This document shows positions 49,338-58,500 of a stretch of DNA of 62,432 nt, piece after piece. The translations under genes were made by a program, and so were the position numbers. The notes beneath the pieces were generated by a model. It made no database searches. It was not told the origin of the DNA and worked only from the letters and a program-made list of their open reading frames with translations. Within the stretch, counting starts at the first letter, position 1; each line of letters starts with the position of its first letter. The stretch comes from JBJXFE01 sp046153875 (GTDB lineage Bacteria; Planctomycetota; Phycisphaerae; Phycisphaerales; UBA1924). The stretch spans positions 1-62,432 of the forward strand of contig JBJXFE010000030.1 in NCBI GenBank assembly GCA_046153875.1, in the 5' to 3' direction.

Positions 49338-50573
49338 ATGCCGACCCGCACTCCCCAGTTCGACGCGGCCGTGATCGGCGGCGGGATCGTCGGCATGGCG
49401 ACGGCGATGGCGCTGGCCCTGCGGGGGATGACCCGGCTCGTCGTCCTTGAGGCCGAGCCGGAACTCGCCGGGCACCAGACCGGTCACAACAGCGGCGTCA
49501 TCCACTCGGGCCTCTACTACAAGCCCGGCTCCCTCAAGGCCCGCCTGTGCGCGGCCGGACGCGATGAGATGTACCGGTTCTGCGAGGAGCGCTCGGTCCG
49601 CCACGAGCGATGCGGTAAGATCGTCGTCGCCCTCGACGACAGCGAGCTCCCGCGGCTCGACGAGCTGGAGCGGCGCGGGCGTGCCAACGGGCTGGCGGAC
49701 ATCCGCCGCCTGACGCCCGATCAGATCAGAGACTTGGAACCCCACGTCGCCGGGATCGCGGCCCTCCACGTACCGATCACGGGCATTGTCGACTTTCCGG
49801 GCGCCACGCGCGCGATGGCCGAGGTTGTCCGCGAGCACGGGGGAGAGGTGCGCACCAGCGCCCGCGTGGTCACGGTTCGCCGACTGACGGACGCCGAGGG
49901 CTTCGCGCTGAACACCGCGTCCGGCGAGGTGCTCGCGGGACGGATCGTGAACTGCGGCGGGCTCCAGTGCGACCGCGTCGCCCGCCTCTGCGGCGTTGAT
50001 CCCGGCGTGCGCATCGTGCCGTTCCGCGGGGAGTACTACGACCTCATCGAGTCCAGACGCGGGCTCGTGCGGAACCTCATCTATCCCGTTCCGGACCCGC
50101 GGTTCCCGTTCCTGGGCGTTCACTACACGCGTATGGTGGGAGGAGGCGTTGAGGCAGGGCCCAACGCCGTGCTCGCCCTCGCACGCCACGGGTACCGTTG
50201 GCGCAACGTCTCGCTGGGCGACACCGCCGGGCTGCTGGGTTTCCGGGGCTTCTGGAAGATGGCCCGCGCCCAGTGGCGCACCGGGGTCATGGAGCTGCGC
50301 CGGTCGCTGAGCAAGCGGCGCTTCGTCGCGGACCTGCGCCGGCTCATCCCCGAGCTGACCGCCGCGGACGTCGTCCCCGCGCGGTCCGGCGTCCGCGCCC
50401 AGGCGGTCGATCGGGACGGGAAGCTGCTCGACGACTTTCACATCGTGACCGCGGACCGGATGGTCCACGTGCTCAACGCGCCCTCCCCGGCGGCCACGGC
50501 CTCCATCGCCATCGGGCGGCACATCGCGGGCGTGCTTTTCGAGCAGATGGGCGAGCCGGCGCAAGCCGCGTGA
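49338..50573 (+). CDS. lhgO: L-2-hydroxyglutarate oxidase (LhgO-type FAD oxidoreductase)
   Basis: 411 residues, typical length. The FAD-binding motif 'AAVIGGGIVGMATAMALA' is at the N-terminus, followed by 'GHQTGHNSGVIHSGLYYKPGSLKARLC', a signature of LhgO/L2HGDH. Later 'FRGEYYDL' and 'PVPDPRFPFLGVHYTRMVGGGVEAGPNAVLA' are also family-specific. It oxidises L-2-hydroxyglutarate to 2-oxoglutarate, feeding electrons to the respiratory chain or oxygen. The ATG at 49338 gives a start matching homologues; one at 49311 is possible. It diverges from the NusG-like gene and has no functional tie to the EPS genes that I can see. Confidence 0.9.
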   Translation: MPTRTPQFDAAVIGGGIVGMATAMALALRGMTRLVVLEAEPELAGHQTGHNSGVIHSGLYYKPGSLKARLCAAGRDEMYRFCEERSVRHERCGKIVVALDDSELPRLDELERRGRANGLADIRRLTPDQIRDLEPHVAGIAALHVPITGIVDFPGATRAMAEVVREHGGEVRTSARVVTVRRLTDAEGFALNTASGEVLAGRIVNCGGLQCDRVARLCGVDPGVRIVPFRGEYYDLIESRRGLVRNLIYPVPDPRFPFLGVHYTRMVGGGVEAGPNAVLALARHGYRWRNVSLGDTAGLLGFRGFWKMARAQWRTGVMELRRSLSKRRFVADLRRLIPELTAADVVPARSGVRAQAVDRDGKLLDDFHIVTADRMVHVLNAPSPAATASIAIGRHIAGVLFEQMGEPAQAA

Positions 50574-50616
50574 GAACCCCGTGAACGGCCGGCGACCCGC
50601 CGGACCACCCGCAACT

Positions 50617-50645
50617 TTGACCTCCCCTCCGCCAACCCCTAGACT
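50617..50645 (+). promoter_or_regulatory. Sigma70-like promoter of the rfbC-SDR-rfbD genes
   Basis: TTGACC at 50617-50622 and TAGACT at 50640-50645 with a 17-bp spacer, 54 bp before the rfbC start. It lies after the oxidase stop at 50573. Confidence 0.5.
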
Positions 50646-50698
50646 CGCCGCGTTTTCCGCACGTCGGACCCGTCCACCCACCCGCGAGCAGCGCCGGC

Positions 50699-51253
50699 AT
50701 GGAAGTCATCGCCACCGCCATCCCCGACGTCAAGCTCATCACGCCGAAGAAGTTCGGCGACCACCGCGGTTTCTTCTCCGAGACTTACAACGCGAAGAAG
50801 CTGGTCGAGGCGGGAATCCGGCTCGAGTTCATCCAGGACAACCACTCCCTGTCGGCGCAGCGCGGCGTGGTCCGCGGGTTGCACTTCCAGCTCCCGCCGT
50901 TCGCCCAGGACAAGCTCCTGCGGGTCGTCCGCGGGAGGGTTTTCGATGTGGCGGTGGACCTGCGCAAGTCGTCGAAGACCTACGGGAAGCACGTCGCCGT
51001 CGAGCTCAGCGCGGAGAACTGGCAGCAGATTCTCGTCCCGATCGGGTTCGCGCACGGGTTCGTCACGCTCGAGCCCAACACCGAGGTCATCTACAAGGTG
51101 ACGAACTACTACTCGCCGCAGCACGACCGCGGGGTGCTCTGGAACGACCCGGCCCTGGGGATCGCCTGGCCGGTCGCCGCTCACGAGACAGTCCTCTCCG
51201 ACAAGGACAAGGTGCAGCCGCGTCTGGCCGATGTTCCACAGGCCTTCGCGTGA
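50699..51253 (+). CDS. rfbC: dTDP-4-dehydrorhamnose 3,5-epimerase
   Basis: 184 residues, the usual RmlC length, cupin fold. 'KKFGDHRGFFSETYN', 'QDNHSLSAQRGVVRGLHFQLPPFAQDKLLRVVRG' with catalytic H62 and K72, 'PIGFAHGFVTLE' and the tyrosine pair in 'VTNYYSP' are all conserved. It epimerises C3 and C5 of dTDP-4-keto-6-deoxyglucose. It is first in a three-gene plus-strand group with the SDR gene 92 bp downstream and rfbD after that. Confidence 0.93.
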   Translation: MEVIATAIPDVKLITPKKFGDHRGFFSETYNAKKLVEAGIRLEFIQDNHSLSAQRGVVRGLHFQLPPFAQDKLLRVVRGRVFDVAVDLRKSSKTYGKHVAVELSAENWQQILVPIGFAHGFVTLEPNTEVIYKVTNYYSPQHDRGVLWNDPALGIAWPVAAHETVLSDKDKVQPRLADVPQAFA

Positions 51254-51344
51254 CGCCCGGCGAGAACCAGGATCGACGGGCCGGCCGGTCCGGCCGGGGA
51301 AACAGCCGCCACCGGATAACCGCGGGGGATGGGGAGCGAAGTTC

Positions 51345-52388
51345 ATGAAACGCGTTCTGGTCACCGGCGCCGGAGGGTACATCGGCACCACACTGGTCCC
51401 GATGCTCCTGGAACGCGGATACGCCGTGCGGGCCGTGGATCGCTTCTTCTTCGGGCGCGACCTGCTGCCCGAGCACGCGAACCTCCAGCGGGTGCAGGAA
51501 GACGCGCGGCGCCTCAATGTCGATCACTTCAGGGGCGTGGACTTCGTCATCGATCTCGCGGCCGTCAGCAACGACCCCAGCGGCGAGCTCTATGAGCAGG
51601 CCACCTGGCAGATCAACCACGAAGCCCGGGCTCGTGCGGCCAGGCTCGCCAAGCAGGCCGGCGTCCAGCGCTACGTCCTCCCCTCGTCGTGCAGCATCTA
51701 CGGGTTCCAGGACGAGGGCGTCATCTGCACCGAGGCGCACGCGATCAATCCGCTGACTACCTACGCCAAAGCGAACGGCCGCGCCGAGCAGGACATCCTC
51801 CCGCTCGCCGACAAGAACTTCACCGCGGTCGTCCTCCGCCAGTCCACCGTCTACGGCTACTCGCCGCGCATGCGGTTCGACCTGGCCATCAACGGAATGA
51901 CCTGGGGCGCGTGGACCACCGGCAAGCTCCCGCTCCTGCGTGACGGCACGCAGTGGCGGCCCATGGTCCACGTGAAGGACACCGCGGCCGCGCAGATTTT
52001 CATGCTCGAGTACAAGAACCCGTCGCAGATCAACGGGCAGATCTTCAACGTCGGGTCGGACGCGAACAACTATCAGCTCAAGCCGCTCGCCGAACTGGTC
52101 AAGACGACCATTCCCAAGCCGGTGGAGATCGAGTGGTACGGCGACCCGGACCATCGGTCGTACCGCGTCAACTTCGACAAGGTCGAGGCGCTCGGATACA
52201 AGGCGACCCGCACCGCGGCCGACGGCGTCAAAGAGATCTACCAGCAGATCGAGAAGGGCCTGAAGAAGGACGCGAAGTCGATCACCCTCCAGTGGTACAA
52301 GGACCTCGATCAGTGGGACAAGATCGTCCGCCAGACCGAGATGTACGGGGGCATGCTCGACATCCAGGGCCCGCCGGCGCGCCCGTAA
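51345..52388 (+). CDS. Extended SDR NAD-dependent epimerase/dehydratase with atypical active site
   Basis: 347 residues from the ATG at 51345, preceded by GGGGAG. The nucleotide motif is 'VTGAGGYIGTTL' (6-17). The catalytic region reads 'SSCSIYGF' then 'TTYAKANGRAEQ': Y140 is present, but the residue four positions later (144), normally lysine, is asparagine. K142 lies two residues after the tyrosine. The C-terminal 40 residues are longer than in RfbB-type dehydratases. Placed between rfbC and rfbD, it occupies the spot where rfbB might be, but it does not look like RfbB. It may act on another nucleotide sugar, with changed or reduced catalysis. Confidence 0.75.
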   Translation: MKRVLVTGAGGYIGTTLVPMLLERGYAVRAVDRFFFGRDLLPEHANLQRVQEDARRLNVDHFRGVDFVIDLAAVSNDPSGELYEQATWQINHEARARAARLAKQAGVQRYVLPSSCSIYGFQDEGVICTEAHAINPLTTYAKANGRAEQDILPLADKNFTAVVLRQSTVYGYSPRMRFDLAINGMTWGAWTTGKLPLLRDGTQWRPMVHVKDTAAAQIFMLEYKNPSQINGQIFNVGSDANNYQLKPLAELVKTTIPKPVEIEWYGDPDHRSYRVNFDKVEALGYKATRTAADGVKEIYQQIEKGLKKDAKSITLQWYKDLDQWDKIVRQTEMYGGMLDIQGPPARP

Positions 52389-52418
52389 TGCCGGCTCGCC
52401 CTTAGAGAAGGATCATCC

Positions 52419-53306
52419 GTGAAAGTCCTGCTCCTCGGCGCGAACGGACAGCTGGGCACGGACCTGCGGCGCCTCGCGCCGGCCGCCGCGCCGGGCGTCG
52501 AACTCATCCCCCTCACCCGCGCCGACCTGGACGTGACCAACACGGCGGGCATCGCCGATGCTCTCGCCGGGCGGGCGTTCGACGCCCTGGTCAACTGCAC
52601 CAGCTACCACAAGACCGACGAGGTGGAGGCGAACGCGCCGCAGGCGGTCGCGGTCAACGCGTTCGCGGTTCGCGCTCTCGCCCGCGCGTGCGCTGCGAAG
52701 CGGGCGCGGCTCGCCCACGTTTCCACCGACTACGTCTTCAGCGGCGTCTTCACGGGCGGCACGCCACACCCGTACACCGAGAGCGACCCGATCGGCCCGC
52801 TCAACGTCTACGGCATGAGCAAGGCCATGGGCGAGGCCCTGGCCCGGGCCGCCCACGACGACGTGCTGACCTTCCGCGTCGCCTCGCTCTTCGGCATCGC
52901 GGGCGCCAGCGGCAAAGGCGGCAACTTCGTCGAGACCATGATCCGTGTCGGCCGCGACAAGGGGCAGCTGCGCGTCATCGCCGATCAGCACATGTCACCG
53001 ACCGGCACCGCCGACGCCGCCCGGATGATCCTGGCCGCCCTCTCGCGGCGCATCCCCGCGGGCACGTACCACGCGGTCAACAGCGGGCACGCCTCGTGGT
53101 TCGAGTTCGCGTCGAAGATCGTCGAACGCGCGGGAATCAAGGCCGCGGTCGAGCCCATCCCCGCCACCGCCTACCCGCTCCCGGCGCAGCGCCCGGCGTA
53201 CAGCGTGCTGAACAACTCGAAGCTCGCGGCTCTGATCGGCCCGATCCCGCATTGGACCGAAGCGCTGGACCGGTACCTCACGGACAAGGGCCACCGGTCG
53301 GCCTGA
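52419..53306 (+). CDS. rfbD: dTDP-4-dehydrorhamnose reductase
   Basis: 295 residues; GTG start with AAGGA a few bases upstream. NADPH motif 'LLGANGQLGTDL' (5-16), 'NCTSYHKTDEVE', 'HVSTDYVFSG' and the catalytic Y131-x3-K135 in 'NVYGMSKAMGE' define the RmlD family. It reduces dTDP-4-keto-L-rhamnose to dTDP-L-rhamnose, the donor for rhamnosyltransferases such as the one at 37388. It is last in the three-gene group and ends 16 bp from a convergent GT4 gene. Confidence 0.92.
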   Translation: MKVLLLGANGQLGTDLRRLAPAAAPGVELIPLTRADLDVTNTAGIADALAGRAFDALVNCTSYHKTDEVEANAPQAVAVNAFAVRALARACAAKRARLAHVSTDYVFSGVFTGGTPHPYTESDPIGPLNVYGMSKAMGEALARAAHDDVLTFRVASLFGIAGASGKGGNFVETMIRVGRDKGQLRVIADQHMSPTGTADAARMILAALSRRIPAGTYHAVNSGHASWFEFASKIVERAGIKAAVEPIPATAYPLPAQRPAYSVLNNSKLAALIGPIPHWTEALDRYLTDKGHRSA

Positions 53307-53322
53307 CCACGAAGCGCTCCGC

Positions 53323-54555
53323 TCAACGGCGCGCGAGCACCTGCTGGTAGTAGTCCACCGCCTGCCGCGCAATCAGTGCCGGGTCGTAGCGCTCGGCGCA
53401 GTCCGCCAAGGCCCGGACCCCGAGCCGTTCGCACAAAGGAGGGTCGTTGAGAATCGCAAGGATCGCGCGGGCGAGGTCTTCGGGGTCCTCCGGACGGGCG
53501 AGAAGACCGTTGCGGCCGTCCTGCACGATCTCCGTGTTGCCGCCGATCGCCGTGGTGACGATGGGGCACCCCTGCGAAGCGGCCTCCAGCAGCGAGTAGG
53601 CGAAGTTCTCGTACCGCGAGGGGACGACCACGACCGACGCCGCCCGGCGCAAAGCGCGGATCTCGTCGGGAGTCCGCACCCCGAGCGTCCGGACGCGCTC
53701 GCGTGCGGTGGAATCGGGGAAGCAGCGGGCGAGGTACTCGGCGTACTCCCATCGCTTCCCGGCGGCGTCCACCACGCCGGGATGCGGGCCGGCGAACAGG
53801 AGGATCGCATCTGGGCGTGCCGCGGCCACCCGCGCGAACGCGTCCAACATCACGTCCCCGCCCTTGTGGTTGTCGAACCGCCCGACGAACAGGATCGTGG
53901 CCTGCTCGCCGCTCTCCGCGGTCCAGCGCAGGTGCGGCGGCGCGACGGCGATCGGGTTCGGGATCACGACCGCGTGGGGCAGCGGGATGCCGTAGTGCGC
54001 CCGCGTCCGCGCCAGCACGTCGCGCGACGGTGCACTGACTCCCGCGACCTTGCGGATCGCCGCGCCCTCCCTCCTGATCCTGTGGGCCTTCTGCGTGGCA
54101 GGCTCCGCCTGCCACACGCCATTCAGGAACCACGGTCCGTGGAGGCGCGCGACGACCTTTACCGGCGCCCGATCCTGCACGAGCCCGCAGAGACCGAACG
54201 ACTCTTCCATCTCGATCAGCGTGACGCCGTGCTCGCGCGACAGATGGCGCAGGTGCCCCGCGATAGCCCCCGCGACCTCGCGGGCGTGATAGTCGCCGGG
54301 GCGGAACCGCTCAACGACGCGTCCGACTACCCGACGGACAACGCTCCGTCGTGGCACACGCACCTCGATGACCGACGCGTCCCCGTTCGCCTCTCCCGGC
54401 GTGACCGACCGCGCAAGTACATATGACTCGACACCGACCGCCGCAAGCGCGGGCCGGAGCATCGCGTTGTAGGTGACAATGCCGTTCGGCACCCCCGCGC
54501 CGGGCCACGCGGGCGTGTAGAGCGCGATCCGGAGTGCATCAGCGTTAGGGGTCAT
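53323..54555 (-). CDS. Family 4 glycosyltransferase
   Basis: 410 residues from the ATG at 54555; the much longer open frame is a shadow extending through rfbA. 'RIALYTPAWPGAGVPNGIVTYN' opens the N-terminal domain; the C-terminal domain has 'ATILFVGRFDNHKGGDVMLDA', 'RRAASVVVVPSRYENFAYSLLEAASQGCPIVTT' and 'NGLLARPEDPEDLA'. A retaining GT-B enzyme, probably for EPS or surface glycan. It lies 77 bp downstream of rfbA on the same strand, so dTDP-rhamnose is one possible donor for its pathway. Confidence 0.86.
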   Translation of the reverse strand: MTPNADALRIALYTPAWPGAGVPNGIVTYNAMLRPALAAVGVESYVLARSVTPGEANGDASVIEVRVPRRSVVRRVVGRVVERFRPGDYHAREVAGAIAGHLRHLSREHGVTLIEMEESFGLCGLVQDRAPVKVVARLHGPWFLNGVWQAEPATQKAHRIRREGAAIRKVAGVSAPSRDVLARTRAHYGIPLPHAVVIPNPIAVAPPHLRWTAESGEQATILFVGRFDNHKGGDVMLDAFARVAAARPDAILLFAGPHPGVVDAAGKRWEYAEYLARCFPDSTARERVRTLGVRTPDEIRALRRAASVVVVPSRYENFAYSLLEAASQGCPIVTTAIGGNTEIVQDGRNGLLARPEDPEDLARAILAILNDPPLCERLGVRALADCAERYDPALIARQAVDYYQQVLARR

Positions 54556-54632
54556 CGTTGGCCGCGGCGTGTGAGCCCGCCCATCCCCACTCCGTCGCGG
54601 ACGTCGCGAATAGGCGCGTCCCGCGCGGGCCA

Positions 54633-55400
54633 TCAACGCCCGGGTTTCGCCGGCTCCGACCCCAGGCTGTTCGCCCCATCTTTCGCGATGAACGTCGCCG
54701 CACGGTACAGGCTCTCGATCGTCCCCGCGTCGGTCCACCACCCATCCAACACGTCGTGCGTCAGGTCGCCGCGCTTCAGGTACATGTTGTTGACGTCGGT
54801 GATCTCCAGCTCGCCCCGCGCCGACGCGTCCAGGCTGTTGCACATCGTGAACACGTCCGCGTCGTAGAAATAGAGCCCCGTCACCGCGTACTTGCTCGGC
54901 GCGTTCTTGGGCTTCTCGAGGATCTCGGCGATCCGACGCGACGCCCCCTCGCCCTCGAACCGCACCACCCCGAACCGCTCCGGGTCCGGCACTTCCTTGA
55001 GGATGATCTTCGCGCCGGTCCGCTGCGTGAAGAAGTCCCCGGCCGCCCGGCGGATGTTCCCCTGGATGATGTTGTCCCCCAGCACCACGCAGACCTTGTC
55101 GCCGTCGGCGAAGTCCTCGGCCAGCTTCAGCGCGTCCGCGATCCCGCCCTCGCCCTCCTGGTAGGCGTATTCCAGGTGGCGGATGCCCAGGTGCTTGCCG
55201 TTGCGCAGCAGCTTGAGGAAGTCCCCGGCGTGCTCCCCGCCCGTGACGATCAGGATGTCGTGGATCGCCGCGTTCAGCAGCGTCTGGATCGGGTAATAGA
55301 TCATCGGCCGGTCGAAGACCGGCAGCAGGTGCTTGTTGGTCACCAGCGTCATAGGCCGAAGCCGGCTGCCGAGCCCGCCCGCCAGGATGACCCCTTTCAT
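54633..55400 (-). CDS. rfbA: Glucose-1-phosphate thymidylyltransferase (short form)
   Basis: 255 residues; AGGAG lies 7-8 bp before the ATG at 55400. 'GVILAGGLGSRLRPMTLVTNKHLLPVFDRPMIYYP' gives the nucleotide-binding loop and K23. 'EYAYQEGEGGIADAL', 'VVLGDNII' and 'RFGVVRF' follow the RmlA pattern. It makes dTDP-glucose from dTTP and glucose-1-phosphate, the first step of dTDP-rhamnose synthesis. It is shorter than the 290-residue RmlA because the C-terminal allosteric helix region is missing. It lies on the strand opposite rfbC and rfbD. Confidence 0.88.
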   Translation of the reverse strand: MKGVILAGGLGSRLRPMTLVTNKHLLPVFDRPMIYYPIQTLLNAAIHDILIVTGGEHAGDFLKLLRNGKHLGIRHLEYAYQEGEGGIADALKLAEDFADGDKVCVVLGDNIIQGNIRRAAGDFFTQRTGAKIILKEVPDPERFGVVRFEGEGASRRIAEILEKPKNAPSKYAVTGLYFYDADVFTMCNSLDASARGELEITDVNNMYLKRGDLTHDVLDGWWTDAGTIESLYRAATFIAKDGANSLGSEPAKPGR

Positions 55401-55525
55401 CGCAACACTCCTGATGCTCCGACGCCGACCGCTCGTCCTCCGGTTCGCCGACCTCAAGCCTAGCGACCTGCGCAGGTCCGGCCACCGGCGGCAGAGCGCC
55501 CGAGGAATCTGTTATCGGCGGTTCG

Positions 55526-58500
55526 TCAGACGTGGTTCACCGCTTCGACCTTCACCCACAGTTCGTCCAGCCGTTTCGCTGACACCGGCCCGTTCGTGCC
55601 CAGCTCCTGCGCGAAGAGGCTCACGCGGAACTCCTCGATCATCCACCGGTACTCCTCCAGAGCCGCACGCACCGACGCGCCCCGTCCGTCGCCGTTGGCC
55701 ACGGCCGCTTGCGCGCCGTCGAACCACCGCCGCAGGTGCGGGGCCAGGTCGGCCATGCACCTCTGGTCGCGCACGGGGCCGGTCTGGCGGAGCTTGTCCA
55801 GCCGCAAGCGTGCCGCGGCGAGGTACCGCGGCACGTGGGCCAGCCGGTCGGCCGGAACCACCCCGAGGAAGGCTCGCGGCAGAAGCTGGTCAAGCTGCCA
55901 GCGCAGGTCGGCGATCGATGCCGCCCACGCCTCCGGCGCGCGCTCGGCGAGCCGCGCCGCGAGCGCCTGACGCGCCGCCAGCACTTCCGCCACCAGCTTC
56001 GCCGTCTCGCGCACCGCCGGCCCGACGCCGTCCCACCCGGCGTGGAGCCGCGCGTCGAACATCGCCCGCGTCCGCACTTCGGGCCGCCCTTCAACGAACA
56101 CGCGATCCACCACCGCGTCGCACAGCGCCCGGCGCAGTTCGTCGCCCGTACCCAGCGGTGCGTAGTTCACCGCCATCGACGCGAGGTCCGGGATCAGGCG
56201 GAGCTGGTGCGTCAGTTCCTCGCGGCATTCAAGGGCGAAGACCCGGCGCACGCCCCCGCGGTGCGCGCCCTTGGCCAGGTCCGTCGACTCGAACACGCGG
56301 ATCGAGACCGAGTCCCCCCGATCCTCCAGCGCCGGGTACCCGATGAGTTTGAGCCCCCCGCGGGTGAGCTCCATGCGGTCGGGGATCTCGTGTTTGAAAT
56401 CCCAGCGGATGATCCTGTCGCGCTCGATCCCCGCGCCCGCGAGCCGCGCGAAGCTCGCTTTCATCCGCGGCGCGAGCTTCTTCCTGATCTCCTCAACGTC
56501 CCGCCCTTCGGCGAGCTTCTTCCCCTGCTCGTCGATGACGGCGACGTTCATGCGGAACGGCTCGGGGATGCCCCGCGGTTGCCACGCGCCCACCGGCACG
56601 TCGATCCCGCGCAGCGCCTTCACCTGAGCCGAGAGCGCGGCGTACAGGTCCCCTTCGCCGAAGCGCAACGCCGCCGCGCACTCTTCGGCCAGGGTGGGGA
56701 TCGGGTCGAGCGACTTACGGTGCTGCTTGGGGAGTTGCCGCAGCAGCGCGACGATCTTGTCCCTGAGCAGCCCGGGCACAAGCCACTCGGGGCGGCCCTC
56801 GTCCATCTGCGCCAGCGCCTCGATCGGCACGGTCATCGTCACGCCGTCCGCCGCGTTGCCGGGCTCCAGCCGGTACTCCAGGTTCAGCTTCGTCCCGGCC
56901 ACGGGCACCGCGTCGGGGAACCGCTCAGGCGTTACGTCGTCGGCGCTGACCCGCATCACGTCCGCGCGGGTCATCCGCAGCCGCCGCTCCGCCTCCCGGC
57001 CTTGCGGCCCCGTGAGCCACTTCTCCAGCGCTGAGACACTGAACACGTCGGCGGGGAGGCGCAAGTCGTAGAACGCGAACAGGCCGGACTCGTCCGCGAG
57101 CAGGTCCGGGCGGCGCGCCTTCGCCTCCAGACGCTTCACCTCCTCCATCACCGCGAGGTTGGCTTTGAGAAACGCCGGAGGCTCCGCGCGCAGCTCGCCG
57201 TGGACGAGCGCGTGGTGGATGAACAGCTCGCGGCTCTTTGCCGGATCGATCGGCCCGTAGTGGATCCGCCGGCTCGCGTAGACATCCAGCCCGAAGAGCG
57301 ACCCGCGCTCGAACGCCGCGACGTGCCCCGCGTCCTTCGACCAGTGCGGGTCGGTGTGCGTCCGCTTGAGCACATGGTCGCCCACCCGCTCGATCCACAG
57401 CGGGTCGATCTTCGCGACCGTCCGCGCGTACATCCGCGTCGTCTCGACGACCTCCGCGGCCATCACCCACTTCGGGCCCTTCTTGAACAGCCCCGACGCG
57501 GGAAAGATGTGGAACCGCGTTCCGCGCGAGGCCTTGTACTCGAAGGTCTCGGTGCGCGTCCCGACGTTCGAGAGCAGCCCGGCGAGCAGGGCGCGGTGGA
57601 GCGCGTCGTACGCCGCGGGCGTCGATGCCTCGCGCAAGCCCAGTTCCGCGGCGATCGAGTGCAGCTGCTGGTGAACGTCGCGCCACTCGCGCATCCGCGG
57701 GTAGGACAAGAAGCTCGTCTGGCAGAGCTTCCGCAGCTTGCTCTGCGACAGGTGCCCGGCCTGCTCCTCGAAGAAGTTCCAGAGGTTCAAGAGCGCCAGA
57801 AAGTCCGATTCCTCGTGCCGGAACCGCTCGTGCGCCCGGTCGGCCGCGTCCTGGGCCGACATCGGCCGCTCGCGCGGGTCCTGGATCGAGAGCGCCGCCG
57901 CGATGACCAGCACCTCGCGCAAACAGTTCTCGTCGCGCCCGGCCAGGACCATCCGTGCCAGGCGCGGGTCGATCGGCACGCGGGCCAGCACCGCGCCGAG
58001 CTTCGTGAGCTCGCCCGCGTCGTCGATCGCGCCGAGTTCGTGGAGCGTCTCGTACCCGTCGCGGATCATCCGCGCATCGGGCGGATCGAGGAACGGGAAG
58101 TCCTCGACCGCGCCGAGGCGCAGCGCCTTCATCTGCAGGATCACGCTGGCGAGATTGGTCCGCAGGATCTCGGGGTCGGTGAACTGCGGGCGGGCGAGGA
58201 AGTCCGCCTCGGCGAACAGCCGCACGCACACACCGGGACCGACGCGTCCGCAGCGGCCCTTGCGCTGGTCCGCGCTCGCCCGGCTGACCGGCTCGATCGG
58301 CAGGCGCTGCACCTTGGTGCGGTGTCCGTAGCGGCTGATCCGCGCGAAGCCCGGATCGACGACGTATCGGATCCCCGGCACCGTCAGCGACGTCTCGGCC
58401 ACGTTCGTCGCCAGCACGATCCTGCGGCCCGCGTGCGGCTTGAACACCCGCATCTGCTCCTCGGCCGAGAGCCGTGCATAGAGCGGCAGGATCTCGGTCT

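Noticed and set aside
53323..55485. A single 720-residue minus-strand protein covering GT4 and rfbA
   Set aside because: Its N-terminal third is an out-of-frame reading of rfbA; the real GT4 begins at 54555.
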